From: Caldimonas brevitalea
GTDB lineage: Bacteria > Pseudomonadota > Gammaproteobacteria > Burkholderiales > Burkholderiaceae_C
Assembly (NCBI RefSeq): GCF_001017435.1
Contig: NZ_CP011371.1
Span: 5,394,001 to 5,458,000, forward strand
Length of the DNA stretch: 64,000 nucleotides
Direction: 5' to 3'
The position numbers and the translations under genes were made by a program. The notes below the pieces were generated by a model, which worked only from the letters and a program-made list of their open reading frames with translations, was not told the DNA's origin and did no database searches. Positions 16,973 through 25,888 of the stretch are shown here, piece after piece (position 1 is the stretch's first letter; every line of letters starts with the position of its first letter).

Positions 16973-18009
16973 GGTGCCGTGCCGCGGGCGACCGCGTTCG
17001 ACGGGTTGGGCAGCGCGTCGGCGATGCGGATGGGCTTGGGGATCAGCTTGAGCTTGTGGAAGACATCGGCGATCTTCTGCTGCTCAGACGCCACCGCCGG
17101 GGTGATGGACTGGATGCCGTAAGCGAAGCGGCCGGCGGCCACCTCGGCGACGCGCAGGTCGAGGCCGATCTGCGGCGCCAGGAACTGCGCCACTTCCTGC
17201 GGGCGGGACTGGGCCCATGCATCGAGCTGGGCCAGTTCATCGACGATGGCCTTTACGACCGTCGGGTGCTGTTCGGCATACGGGCGGGCGGCCAGGTAGA
17301 ACTGGTGGTTGGCGACCAGGCCCCGGCCGTCGGCCAGCACGCGGGCGCCGAGTTGCTGCTCGGCCGCCGCGAGGAAGGGGTCCCAGATCACCCACGCATC
17401 GACGCTGCCGCGCTGGAAGGCGGCCCGCGCGTCGGCGGGCGGCAAGAACACCACCTGCACATCCTGGTAGCGCAGGCCCGCCTTCTCAAGCGCCTTCACG
17501 AGCAGGTAATGGACGTTGGAGCCCTTGTTCAGCGCGACCCGCTTGCCCTTCAGTTCAGCCACCGACTTCAGCGTGGACTGCTTCGGGACGACGATGGCCT
17601 CCGCCTGCGGCGCGGGCGGCTGGTTGGCCACATAGACCAGGTCGGCGCCGGCGGCCTGCGCGAAGATCGGCGGCGCTTCGCCGACGGTGCCGAAGTCGAT
17701 CGAGCCGACGTTGAGACCTTCGAGCAATTGGGGCCCGGCGGGGAACTCGGTCCACTTCACCTCCACCCCTTGGGGCGCCAAACGCTTTTCCAGCGTGCCG
17801 CGCGCCTTCAGCAGGGTCAACGTGCCGTACTTCTGGTAGCCGATCCGCAGCACCTGCGGGGCCTTGTTCTGCGCTTGCGCGACGGGGCTGACCGCGAGGC
17901 CGGCAGCGGCCAGCAACGCCAGGGTGCCGGACATCCAGCCGCGACGGGTGGTCCGGGGGGTGGCAAGCGCCGGCACGTTGCCGGGCAGCAGCTTCGAGAA
18001 ATCGCTCAT
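16969..18009 (-). CDS. ssuA: Aliphatic sulfonate-binding protein, paralogue 2
   Basis: A 346-residue binding protein with a longer leader: residues ~22-47 carry TTRRGWMSGTLALLAAAGLA then VSPVAQAQ, which looks like a Tat- or Sec-type signal. Mature landmarks are VLRIGYQKYGTLTLLKARGT, EFPAGPQLLEGLNVGSIDFG and FQRGSVDAWVIWDPFLAAAE. It follows ssuE in the operon and overlaps paralogue 1. An upstream in-frame GTG at 18045 would add 12 residues. The ATG at 18009 keeps a compact leader. Confidence 0.9.
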   Translation of the reverse strand: MSDFSKLLPGNVPALATPRTTRRGWMSGTLALLAAAGLAVSPVAQAQNKAPQVLRIGYQKYGTLTLLKARGTLEKRLAPQGVEVKWTEFPAGPQLLEGLNVGSIDFGTVGEAPPIFAQAAGADLVYVANQPPAPQAEAIVVPKQSTLKSVAELKGKRVALNKGSNVHYLLVKALEKAGLRYQDVQVVFLPPADARAAFQRGSVDAWVIWDPFLAAAEQQLGARVLADGRGLVANHQFYLAARPYAEQHPTVVKAIVDELAQLDAWAQSRPQEVAQFLAPQIGLDLRVAEVAAGRFAYGIQSITPAVASEQQKIADVFHKLKLIPKPIRIADALPNPSNAVARGTAP

Positions 18010-18144
18010 CGGGTGCTTTCGAATCACAGACAGAGAAAAAGCCACCCCGCACGGCCGACGGCCGTGTTGGTTCGGGGTGCAACGCCCTGTTGAGGGGGCG
18101 AGGAGACGCCAGCGCAGATGCGCTGGACAGCAGCAGCCAGGAGA

Positions 18145-18711
18145 TCAGCTACACGACACCAGCGCGGCCTGGGCCGTCGCGTCGGCGGTGGGCTGGCGTT
18201 CGACCAGGACCTGCAGCGACCGGTCGAGCCGCTCGAGGATGGCGGGATGGGGCAGATAGACCTGGGTGTCGTGGGCCGGCAGTTGCGACTCGGCCGCGAA
18301 CACGCCGTCGAGGATGTCGCGCGCGCCCAGCGCCGACAACACCGGCTTCAGCGCGTAGTCGAGCGCGAGCAGGTGGGCCGGGCTGCCGCCGGTGGCCAGC
18401 GGCAGCACCGTCTTGCCGCGCAGGCCGTCTTGCGGCAACAGGTCGAGGAACAGCTTGAGCAGGCCGCTGTAGGCAGCCTTGTAGATGGGGGTGGAGACGA
18501 GCACGACGTCGGCGTCGAGCACACGGTCGAGGGCCTGGCGAATCGCGGGGTGGGAGGCGTCCGCCAACAGCAGCGGTTGGGCCGGCAACGAGCGGACCGA
18601 CAACACTACGCTCGAACGCGCCACACCCTCGAGCCGCGTTTGCGCCAGCTGCAGCAGCCAGCTGGAACGCGAGGATGCGGAGGGGCTGCCGGAAATACCG
18701 ATGATCTTCAT
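18145..18711 (-). CDS. ssuE: NADPH-dependent FMN reductase of the sulfonate system
   Basis: A 188-residue flavodoxin-like reductase that supplies FMNH2 to SsuD. It starts MKIIGISGSPSASSRSSWLL, which holds the FMN-phosphate loop, and has VLVSTPIYKAAYSGLLKLFL, the conserved SsuE dimer segment. It is the first gene of the leftward operon. The ~200 bases upstream hold the promoter and probably a sulfur-responsive (CysB/Cbl-like) site, but I could not recognise a defined box. Confidence 0.92.
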   Translation of the reverse strand: MKIIGISGSPSASSRSSWLLQLAQTRLEGVARSSVVLSVRSLPAQPLLLADASHPAIRQALDRVLDADVVLVSTPIYKAAYSGLLKLFLDLLPQDGLRGKTVLPLATGGSPAHLLALDYALKPVLSALGARDILDGVFAAESQLPAHDTQVYLPHPAILERLDRSLQVLVERQPTADATAQAALVSCS

Positions 18712-18877
18712 AAGTCGGGCCTGTCTGTCGCCATGAACACGATAGGCGCAACGATAGAAGCGTGCAGACTCGACGCGAACGAAGCTTTTCGGCTTAGTTA
18801 GAGAGAAAAGTGCATGACCTGTTGGCGGGTACTGAGGACGGTGGGCTGACGGGTGCGCAGCATCAGTTGCCACTCAG

Positions 18878-18907
18878 TTGCCAAACAGCGAGAAGAACAC
18901 CTATAAT
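18878..18907 (+). promoter_or_regulatory. Sigma-70 promoter of tRNA-Met
   Basis: TTGCCA at 18878-18883 and a consensus TATAAT at 18902-18907, 18 bases apart, lie 11 bases before the mature tRNA 5' end. TTGCCA also occurs 13 bases earlier within a short direct repeat. Confidence 0.75.
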
Positions 18908-18918
18908 GGCGGGCTCTT

Positions 18919-18995
<77 letters not shown>

Positions 18996-19004
18996 GACAC
19001 TGAA

Positions 19005-19031
19005 CCCCTTGTCGATCGACAAGGGGTTTTT
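19005..19031 (+). terminator. Rho-independent terminator of tRNA-Met
   Basis: CCCCTTGTCGATCGACAAGG closing with GG gives an 11-bp perfect inverted repeat followed by five T. It begins 9 bases after the tRNA CCA. Confidence 0.9.
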
Positions 19032-19176
19032 CGTTTCCGGGGCCGCAGTGGCGGGTTCTCAACACCTTGTCCCGCGTTCGCCACCGGCTTTGCACCGCTT
19101 GTTCACAGAGTTATCCCGTGACACGCGCGAGTCGGCCGGCGCGGCCACATCGCCCGCCGCGGTGCGGGGTCCGGGG

Positions 19177-19226
19177 AAAAAGGGCGCTGGCCTTCATGCT
19201 TAAAAAGCCCCCCGAAGGCCAGCGCC
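19177..19226 (-). terminator. Orphan Rho-independent terminator, leftward
   Basis: GGCGCTGGCCTTC (19183-19195) pairs perfectly with GAAGGCCAGCGCC (19214-19226) across an 18-base loop. Read on the minus strand the stem is followed by CTTTTT. No leftward gene ends here. Confidence 0.6.
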
Positions 19227-19462
19227 TCAAACACGGGCCACTGCACACGCGCAACCGCACGGCTGGAGACAGCAGGTCGGGCCGTCGCCGGGCGCAAGAT
19301 GTGCGTTTTTCCCGGTCGACCGGTCGTGAGCAGTAGTTGACAAAACTGTTCCACAGTCTACTGGCCAAGCAACAGTGCGGCCTCCCCCGTAAGTGTGGTT
19401 TCACATCTTCCGCGTGCGCAGAACGTACAGCCAGGGGTGGCGATACACTTGCAAACTCGCTC

Positions 19463-19488
19463 AGCCGCTGGTCGAAGGCGGCTTTTTT
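19463..19488 (+). terminator. Orphan Rho-independent terminator, rightward
   Basis: AGCCGC pairs with GCGGCT and is followed by TTTTTT in total. It lies 25 bases before the start of the secreted-protein gene, so it ends an unannotated transcript or acts as an attenuator for the following gene and miaB. Confidence 0.5.
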
Positions 19489-19513
19489 CATCGACAGCCA
19501 CTGGATCTACACC

Positions 19514-19894
19514 ATGTCCCGCTGTGTCTTGCTCGGCCTTGCAGCCGCCCTCGCCGTGCCCGCCCTGGTGCAGGCCCAGGTACAACGCCAATTTCCCCAG
19601 AACGCACTGCGCGGCCAGATGGTCGTGCACCAGCCGCCCGTCATCGTGCTCAATGGCAAGGAGGCGCGGTTGGCGCCGGCCGCCCGCATCCGCGGGCAGA
19701 ACAACATGATCTTGATGTCCGGCAGCCTGGTCGGTGCCGAGCTGCCGGTGAACTACACCGTGGACGACTACGGGCTGGTGAAGGACGTCTGGGTGCTGCG
19801 CCCGGAAGAAGCCAAGAAGCTCTGGCCCAAGCACCCGGAAGAAGCTGCCCGCTGGGCCTTCGACCCGGCGGCACAGACCTGGATCAAGCGTTGA
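19514..19894 (+). CDS. Secreted hypothetical protein
   Basis: A 126-residue protein with a clear Sec signal peptide ([19 protein letters not shown], cleavage after residue ~22). The mature part has [40 protein letters not shown] and a C-terminal [21 protein letters not shown] do not recognise a named family. Its place ten bases before miaB suggests a conserved lineage-specific neighbour. The ATG at 19514 places the signal at the N-terminus; the earlier open frame from 19337 is not needed. Confidence 0.8.
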   Translation: MSRCVLLGLAAALAVPALVQAQVQRQFPQNALRGQMVVHQPPVIVLNGKEARLAPAARIRGQNNMILMSGSLVGAELPVNYTVDDYGLVKDVWVLRPEEAKKLWPKHPEEAARWAFDPAAQTWIKR

Positions 19895-19904
19895 GGAGCG
19901 GACG

Positions 19905-21281
19905 ATGACAGCCCCCAAGACCGACGCGAAGAAGGTCTACATCAAGACCTTCGGCTGCCAGATGAACGAGTACGACTCGGACAAGATGGCCGACGTGCTG
20001 GGCGCCGCCGAAGGCTACCAGCCCACCGACGACCCCGAGCAGGCCGACCTGATCCTGTTCAACACCTGCTCCGTGCGCGAAAAGGCGCAGGAGAAGGTGT
20101 TCTCCGACCTCGGGCGCTACAAGCACCTCAAGCAAAAGGGCGTGAAGATCGGCGTGGGCGGCTGTGTCGCGAGCCAGGAAGGTGCGGCCATCATCGAACG
20201 TGCGCCTTATGTCGACGTGGTGTTCGGCCCGCAAACGCTGCACCGGCTGCCCGAGATGCTGGCGAGGCGCGAGCGGCAGGGCCGCCCGCAGGTCGACATC
20301 AGCTTTCCCGAGATCGAGAAGTTCGACCATCTGCCGCCCGCCAAGGTCGAGGGTGCGAGCGCCTTCGTGTCGATCATGGAAGGCTGCTCGAAGTACTGCA
20401 GCTACTGCGTCGTGCCGTACACGCGCGGTGAAGAAGTGTCGCGGCCGTTCGAGGACGTGCTGGTCGAGGTGGCCGGGCTGGCCGACCAGGGGGTCAAAGA
20501 GGTCACCCTGCTGGGGCAGAACGTCAATGCGTACCGCGGCAAGATGGGCGATACCGACGAGATCGCCGACTTCGCGCTGCTGATCGAATACGTCGCCGAG
20601 ATCCCCGGCATCGAGCGCATCCGCTACACCACCAGCCATCCGAACGAGTTCACGCAGCGCTTGATCGACGTCTACGCCCGCGTGCCGCAGTTGGTGAGCC
20701 ATCTGCACCTGCCGGTGCAGCACGGCTCCGACCGCATCCTGATGGCGATGAAGCGGGGCTACACCGCGCTCGAATACAAGAGCACCATCCGCAAGCTGCG
20801 GGCGGTGCGGCCGCAGCTGAGCCTGTCGAGCGACTTCATCGTCGGCTTCCCCGGCGAGACGGACGACGACTTCGCCAAGATGATGAAGCTGATCGACGAC
20901 GTCGGCTACGACGCCTCGTTCAGCTTCATCTTCAGCCCGCGCCCCGGCACACCGGCCGCCGCGCTCGAGGACACGACGCCCAAGGACGTCAAGCTGCAAC
21001 GGCTGCAGCACCTGCAGGCCACCATCGAGGCCAACGTGCGGCGCATCAGCGAAAGCCGCGTCGGCACGGTGCAGCGCATCCTGGTGGAAGGCCCGTCGAA
21101 GAAGGACCCGACCGAGTTGATGGGCCGCACCGAGTGCAACCGCATCGTCAACTTCGCCGCCGGACCGCAAGCCCAGCGCCTGGTCGGCCGGATGATCGAC
21201 GTGACGATCACGCAAGCCCTGCCGCACTCGTTGCGCGGCGAGGTGCTCACCCGTGAGGGTGTGGTGGCGCAGCCCGCCTGA
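19905..21281 (+). CDS. miaB: tRNA-2-methylthio-N6-dimethylallyladenosine synthase
   Basis: A 458-residue radical-SAM methylthiotransferase that modifies A37 of tRNAs reading UNN codons. The auxiliary cluster cysteines of the N-terminal domain are C18, C55 and C87 ([30 protein letters not shown]). The radical-SAM triad is C161, C165 and C168 in [22 protein letters not shown] domain closes the protein ([10 protein letters not shown] to [20 protein letters not shown]). The length is normal for the family. Confidence 0.96.
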   Translation: MTAPKTDAKKVYIKTFGCQMNEYDSDKMADVLGAAEGYQPTDDPEQADLILFNTCSVREKAQEKVFSDLGRYKHLKQKGVKIGVGGCVASQEGAAIIERAPYVDVVFGPQTLHRLPEMLARRERQGRPQVDISFPEIEKFDHLPPAKVEGASAFVSIMEGCSKYCSYCVVPYTRGEEVSRPFEDVLVEVAGLADQGVKEVTLLGQNVNAYRGKMGDTDEIADFALLIEYVAEIPGIERIRYTTSHPNEFTQRLIDVYARVPQLVSHLHLPVQHGSDRILMAMKRGYTALEYKSTIRKLRAVRPQLSLSSDFIVGFPGETDDDFAKMMKLIDDVGYDASFSFIFSPRPGTPAAALEDTTPKDVKLQRLQHLQATIEANVRRISESRVGTVQRILVEGPSKKDPTELMGRTECNRIVNFAAGPQAQRLVGRMIDVTITQALPHSLRGEVLTREGVVAQPA

Positions 21282-21316
21282 GGCACCGGCACAGGCGGAG
21301 CTGGGCCGGACTCAGC

Positions 21317-23050
21317 TCAGCTCAGCTCTCGCACCCGCGCCGCACTGCCGCGGCGCATCTGCCCCAGCAATTGGTCGAGCCGCTCGATCAGCGTCTGCGG
21401 GTCGCCCTTCAGATGGCGCGGTACGTGCGCGATCGCGGCGTGCCAGTGCAGCGCCTCGAGCGGCGGCAGCTCGGGATGGTGGTGCAGGCCCAGCTCGAGA
21501 ATGCGCTCGGCCAGGGCCTGGGCTTCGCTGGGCGTCTGCACGTGTTCCAGCACCACGGCGTAACGCTGGTCGTCGAGCCGGATCGGCAGGTCCCCGGGGC
21601 TGCAGGCTTCGCGGATCACGCGGCCGCAGACCTTCGCCACCACCTCAGGTGCGACCGGGCTCGAACCGCGGCGCAGCTCGTCATGGTTGACCAGATGCAG
21701 CATCACGATGGCGCCGTGGGTGTTCAAGCGCAGGCCGCGCACCGCCATGGCCATCAGCAGCGACGGCAGTTCACCGGCCTGCAGCAAGCCGGTCCAGCGG
21801 TCGCGCTTGGCGCGGTCGCGCTTCAAACCCGGCTCGCTGAGCACCTCGCGTGCGCTGAAATTCAGCGCGTAGGTGAGCACGGCGATCTCGATGCCGACAC
21901 CCGTGAGCATCGCGTAGCGGCCCCACCCATCGGCCGCCAGCCAGCCACGCAAATAGGCGAGTTGCGCGACCACCCCCGCCGCGGCAGCGGCAAAGGCCGC
22001 GACATACCAGCGCATGTAAGGCAGCCGCACGCCGCGCACGGTCCACAGCAACAGGCCGACGCTGACGACCACCAGCACGTAGTAGGCGTGCTGGGCCCCC
22101 ACCACCGACGACCGCAACGCCAGCGCGGGCCACACCACATAGGCGCCGGTCAGGGCGACGCCGAAGGCGGCCACCGCAAGCGCCCAGGCACTCGCGCGCA
22201 ACCCGCTCAGCGCCTTCGGCAGCGCCCGCCGCACGAACAACAGGCTGACCGATGCGAGCAGGGTGCCGACCACCAGCCGCGCCGCCTGTGTCGCACCCGC
22301 ATCCTGGCCGCCCCCGTAGGCGCGCGCATAGCCCATCTGCACCCACTGGAAGGCCGCCATCAGCACCACATGCAGGACATACCAGCCACTGACCGCGTCG
22401 CCGCGCAGCAGGGCCTCGACCAGGCCGTAGACGACGGCCATCGCGACGACGCCGAGGAACACGCCGATCCACAGGTGTTCGATGGCGCGGTGGCTGTCGT
22501 AGGCCGATTTCTCCCACACCAGCGGCGTCGGCACGAAGGGGTCGGCGTGGCGCAGCCTCAGCAGCAGCTCGCCGCCAGCCGGCGTCGCGGAGGGCACCGG
22601 AAAGGCGAGTTCGGGCGCGGGCAGCGGCCAACGTGACGGCGCGATCGGATCACCGGCCACCAACCGGTCCCAGCCACCACGCGGACGTGGCAGGTACAGG
22701 CTGGCTTCGCTGACCACGGTCCGCGGCAGTTCGAGCACGACCTCCGACTCGCCGGCGCGCGACAAGCGCCACCGCAGCCATACGGCGGCGGGCGCCGCCG
22801 CCACCTGCTGCCGCGGCCCCAGCACCCGCCAGCCCCGGGCCGCCCGCGCCTGATCCGGCGTCCACGCGCCCTGCGGGTCGATCAGGTACTCGGCACGCCC
22901 GACCAGCGACAGGGGCGCTGCACCGGCCAGCACCGGCGCCGCCAGTACGACAAAGCAGCACAACAGCCAGCGCCACAGCCGACCCCAGGGTGACCACGGG
23001 GCGGCCTTCAGCACCACCCTTCCCCACCCCGGGGCAGCGCCGTCATGCAC
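21317..23050 (-). CDS. 7TMR-DISM signalling protein with degenerate GGDEF domain
   Basis: A ~577-residue membrane signalling protein. After a signal segment (LLCCFVVLAAPVLAGAA) comes a periplasmic 7TMR-DISMED2-like jelly-roll domain of ~150 residues, then seven hydrophobic helices (from EHLWIGVFLGVVAMAVVYGL). The cytoplasmic end of ~170 residues has the layout of a GGDEF domain (DRWTGLLQAGELPSLLMAMA, IRLDDQRYAVVLE). The catalytic GG(D/E)EF is replaced by DDQRY, so diguanylate cyclase activity is not expected. It may act as a receptor or regulator. The GTG at 23050 overlaps the stop of the small membrane gene by 8 bases; a later GTG at about 23017 is possible. Confidence 0.75.
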   Translation of the reverse strand: MHDGAAPGWGRVVLKAAPWSPWGRLWRWLLCCFVVLAAPVLAGAAPLSLVGRAEYLIDPQGAWTPDQARAARGWRVLGPRQQVAAAPAAVWLRWRLSRAGESEVVLELPRTVVSEASLYLPRPRGGWDRLVAGDPIAPSRWPLPAPELAFPVPSATPAGGELLLRLRHADPFVPTPLVWEKSAYDSHRAIEHLWIGVFLGVVAMAVVYGLVEALLRGDAVSGWYVLHVVLMAAFQWVQMGYARAYGGGQDAGATQAARLVVGTLLASVSLLFVRRALPKALSGLRASAWALAVAAFGVALTGAYVVWPALALRSSVVGAQHAYYVLVVVSVGLLLWTVRGVRLPYMRWYVAAFAAAAAGVVAQLAYLRGWLAADGWGRYAMLTGVGIEIAVLTYALNFSAREVLSEPGLKRDRAKRDRWTGLLQAGELPSLLMAMAVRGLRLNTHGAIVMLHLVNHDELRRGSSPVAPEVVAKVCGRVIREACSPGDLPIRLDDQRYAVVLEHVQTPSEAQALAERILELGLHHHPELPPLEALHWHAAIAHVPRHLKGDPQTLIERLDQLLGQMRRGSAARVRELS

Positions 23051-23327
23051 GGCGTCGCGGCCCCCAGCCGGCCCACGACAGGCCGGCCGAACTGGCGAGC
23101 ACCATCGCGGCATAAGTGAGCACATGGCCGTCTCGCTCCAGCAGCACCAGGCCCAACACCAGCGCCGCGGCCGCCGCCGCACCGCTCCACAGCGCCAGGC
23201 GGCGCCAGCTCACGCCTTTCAGGCTGCCCCGCCAGAGGCATTTGGCGAACAGCGCGCTCAACAGGCCCAGGCCGATGGCGGGGGTGAAAAAGTTCAGCAA
23301 ATGCCAGGCGGCGTCGAGGGGGCCCAT
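23043..23327 (-). CDS. Small membrane protein upstream of the 7TM signalling gene
   Basis: A 94-residue protein with three hydrophobic segments: FFTPAIGLGLLSALFA, LALWSGAAAAAALVLGLVLL and LTYAAMVLASSAGLSWAG. No named family was recognised. Its end overlaps the start of the 7TM signalling gene, so the two are probably made together. It reads away from hemA and shares that intergenic region. Confidence 0.65.
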   Translation of the reverse strand: MGPLDAAWHLLNFFTPAIGLGLLSALFAKCLWRGSLKGVSWRRLALWSGAAAAAALVLGLVLLERDGHVLTYAAMVLASSAGLSWAGWGPRRRA

Positions 23328-23404
23328 ACGGCGGCTTCGAGGTTGGAGTGGGGAGTGTCGTAGTCGTTGATTTCGATCAAGCCCATAAGACCTACCCCAA
23401 GTGC

Positions 23405-23429
23405 TTGAAAGAGCTTCAAATTTTATAAT
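23405..23429 (+). promoter_or_regulatory. Putative hemA promoter with very short leader
   Basis: TATAAT at 23424-23429 ends 7 bases before the hemA ATG, so transcription would begin at or next to the start codon. TTGAAAGAGCTTCAA (23405-23419) is a small dyad just upstream. Its spacing to the -10 is too short for a standard -35, so it may instead be an operator. Confidence 0.4.
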
Positions 23430-23436
23430 CGAGCAA

Positions 23437-24717
23437 ATGAGTGTCTTTGCCCTCGGCCTGAACCACACCACCGCCCCGGTCGACCTGCGCGGGCGGTTCG
23501 CGTTCACGGTGGAGCAATTGGGCCCGACACTGCAGAGCCTGCGGGAGCGGCTCAGCCTGCGGCCCGAGGCGGCGCTGATTTCCACCTGCAACCGCACTGA
23601 ACTGTACTGCGCCGCGCCGACCGATGCGGTGCACCCCGCGATGGACTGGCTGGCCGGCCTGGGCGGGGTGGGCAGCGGCGAGCTGGCCCGCCACGCCTAT
23701 GTGCTGCAGGGCGGGCAGGCGGCCCGCCACGCGTTCCGCGTCGCCAGCGGCCTCGATTCGATGGTGCTCGGCGAGCCGCAGATCCTGGGCCAGATGAAGC
23801 AGGCGGTGCGCGAGGCCGACGCTGCCGGCACGCTGGGCACCACGCTGCACCAGCTGTTCCAGCGCTCGTTCGCCGTCGCGAAGGAAGTGCGCACCTCGAC
23901 CGAGATCGGCGCCCACTCGATCAGCATGGCCGCCGCCGCCGTGCGCCTGGCCGGACAGTTGTTCGAGGACCTGCGCGAAGTCAAGGTGCTGTTCGTCGGC
24001 GCCGGCGAAATGATCGAGCTGGCGGCGACCCATTTCGCCGCCAAGGCGCCCAAGGCGATGGCGGTGGCCAACCGCACGCTCGAGCGGGGCGAGAAGCTGG
24101 CGACCCATTTCAGCGCCGAGGCGATGCGGTTGGTCGACTTGCCGCAACGGCTGGCCGAATTCGACATCGTCGTGTCGTGCACCGCCAGCTCGGTGCCCAT
24201 CATCGGGCTGGGTGCGGTCGAGCGTGCCCTGAAGGCGCGCAAGCACCGGCCGATCTTCATGGTCGACTTGGCGGTGCCCCGCGACATCGAGCCCGAGGTG
24301 TCGCAGCTGTCCGACGTCTACCTCTACACCGTCGACGACCTGTCGGCCGTCGTGCAGACGGCCGGCGAGAAGCGCCAGGCGGCGGTGGCGCAGGCCGAGG
24401 CCATCATCGAGACCGGCGTGCAGAGTTTTGTCCACTGGCTCGACCAGCGTGCCAGCGTGCCGCTGATCCAGGCCCTCAACGCGCAGGCCGACAGCTGGCG
24501 CGAAACCGAGCTGGCCCGCGCGCGCAAGGCGCTGGCCCGCGGCGAGGACGTCGAGGCCGTGCTCGACGCCCTGTCGCGCGGCCTGACGCAGAAAATGCTG
24601 CACGGCGCGATGGCCGAACTGCACAGCGCCAGCCCCGAGCATCGCGAGGACGTCGCCGAGACGGTCTCGCGGCTGTTCCTGCGCGGCACCTCCCGCCCCA
24701 ACGGCGGCCGCCGTTAG
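23437..24717 (+). CDS. hemA: Glutamyl-tRNA reductase
   Basis: A 426-residue enzyme that reduces glutamyl-tRNA to glutamate-1-semialdehyde, the first step of C5 tetrapyrrole synthesis. The catalytic cysteine is C51 in [10 protein letters not shown]. The conserved [18 protein letters not shown] and the NADPH-binding [14 protein letters not shown] follow, then the dimerisation helix. The start ATG is the only one giving the family N-terminus ([18 protein letters not shown]). It precedes prfA, a very common bacterial order. Confidence 0.96.
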   Translation: MSVFALGLNHTTAPVDLRGRFAFTVEQLGPTLQSLRERLSLRPEAALISTCNRTELYCAAPTDAVHPAMDWLAGLGGVGSGELARHAYVLQGGQAARHAFRVASGLDSMVLGEPQILGQMKQAVREADAAGTLGTTLHQLFQRSFAVAKEVRTSTEIGAHSISMAAAAVRLAGQLFEDLREVKVLFVGAGEMIELAATHFAAKAPKAMAVANRTLERGEKLATHFSAEAMRLVDLPQRLAEFDIVVSCTASSVPIIGLGAVERALKARKHRPIFMVDLAVPRDIEPEVSQLSDVYLYTVDDLSAVVQTAGEKRQAAVAQAEAIIETGVQSFVHWLDQRASVPLIQALNAQADSWRETELARARKALARGEDVEAVLDALSRGLTQKMLHGAMAELHSASPEHREDVAETVSRLFLRGTSRPNGGRR

Positions 24718-24724
24718 CGTCTCC

Positions 24725-24744
24725 CTCGCGCGCGATCGCGCGAG
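24725..24744. repeat. 20-base perfect palindrome between hemA and prfA
   Basis: CTCGCGCGCGATCGCGCGAG is a perfect palindrome in the 70-base gap. No T-run follows on either side, so it is not a standard terminator. It could be a protein site or an mRNA hairpin that separates expression of the two genes. Confidence 0.5.
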
Positions 24745-24787
24745 ACCGGCGCCGGCGCGCCTCTCGGCGGTCGCGTGCGGAAAGCCC

Positions 24788-25888
24788 ATGATGAAAAACG
24801 CCTTGCGTCAACAACTCGACCGTTACGTCCAGCGCCTGCAGGATCTGGACGCGGTGCTCGCCGCGCCCGACGTCGTCAGCGACCTCTCGCGCTTTCGCGG
24901 CCTGACGCGCGAACACGCGGAAGTCGCCGCCGTCGCGCAACGCTACCAGCGCTATCTGCAGCGCGAGCGGGACCTGGCCGGCGCGCGCGAGATGTTGTCC
25001 GACCCCGACATGGCCGAGATGGCCCAGGAGGAGATCGGCAGCGCCGAGACCGAGCTGCAGCGGCTGGAAGCCGAACTGCAGCGCGCGCTGCTGCCGCGCG
25101 ATCCGGACGACGCCCGCAACGTGTTCCTCGAAATCCGCGCCGGCACCGGCGGCGACGAATCGGCCCTGTTCGCCGCCGATCTGCTGCGCATGTATTTGCG
25201 CCACGCCGAACGGCAGGGCTGGAAGTGCGAGCTGATGTCGGCCAACGAGTCCGACCTGGGCGGCTACAAGGAGGTGGTGGCCCGCATCGAGGGCACCGAC
25301 GTGTATGCACAGCTGAAGTTCGAATCGGGCGGCCACCGCGTGCAGCGCGTACCGGCCACCGAAACGCAGGGCCGCATCCACACCAGCGCCTGCACGGTCG
25401 CGGTGATGCCCGAGCCCGACGAGGCGGAAGAAGTGGCGATCAACCCGGCGGAACTGCGCATCGACACCTTCCGCGCCAGCGGCGCCGGCGGCCAGCACGT
25501 CAACAAGACGGAGTCGGCGATCCGCATCACCCATTTGCCCACCGGCCTGGTGGCGGAGTGCCAGGACGACCGCTCGCAGCACCGCAACAAGGCCAAGGCG
25601 ATGGCGGTGCTGGCGGCACGGCTGCGAGAGCGTGAACGGACCGAACGCCAGGCCAAGGAAGCCGCGACCCGCAAAAGCCTGGTCGGCACGGGCGACCGCA
25701 GCGACCGCATCCGCACCTATAACTTCCCGCAGGGCCGCCTGACCGACCACCGGATCAACCTGACCCTCTACCGTCTGCAGGCCGTGATGGACGGCGACCT
25801 GGACGAGGTGCTGGGCGCGCTGCGCACCGCCCGGGAGGCGGAGCAACTGGCCGAGCAGCTCGACGCGCTGGAACTGGGGAATGCATGA
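24788..25888 (+). CDS. prfA: Peptide chain release factor 1
   Basis: A 366-residue class I release factor recognising UAA and UAG. The GGQ that enters the peptidyl-transferase centre is at residues 234-236 in [14 protein letters not shown]. The family stretch [20 protein letters not shown] and the C-terminal [20 protein letters not shown] are intact. Two adjacent ATG codons are possible starts. The TGA stop lies inside the ATGA that opens the tandem repeat at 25885. Confidence 0.96.
   Translation: MMKNALRQQLDRYVQRLQDLDAVLAAPDVVSDLSRFRGLTREHAEVAAVAQRYQRYLQRERDLAGAREMLSDPDMAEMAQEEIGSAETELQRLEAELQRALLPRDPDDARNVFLEIRAGTGGDESALFAADLLRMYLRHAERQGWKCELMSANESDLGGYKEVVARIEGTDVYAQLKFESGGHRVQRVPATETQGRIHTSACTVAVMPEPDEAEEVAINPAELRIDTFRASGAGGQHVNKTESAIRITHLPTGLVAECQDDRSQHRNKAKAMAVLAARLRERERTERQAKEAATRKSLVGTGDRSDRIRTYNFPQGRLTDHRINLTLYRLQAVMDGDLDEVLGALRTAREAEQLAEQLDALELGNA

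Larger units (their letters stand above)
19032..19513. other. Non-coding stretch with two orphan terminators
   Basis: About 480 bases with no credible gene between the tRNA terminator and the next gene. It contains a 13-bp perfect inverted repeat with a T-run on the minus strand (19177-19226) and a short hairpin with six T on the plus strand (19463-19488), neither of which ends a known gene. It also has a TTGACA at 19337-19342 without a clear -10. This may be a small-RNA locus or a leader. Confidence 0.45.

Noticed and set aside
18712..18877. CysB/Cbl-type site upstream of ssuE
   Set aside because: The operon should be sulfur-controlled, but no site could be told apart from background in this stretch by eye.
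19085..19125. TTGTTCACAGAGTTATCCC, resembling two DnaA boxes
   Set aside because: Both boxes deviate from TTATNCACA, there are only two, and no dnaA/dnaN or AT-rich unwinding region is nearby. Not enough for an origin.
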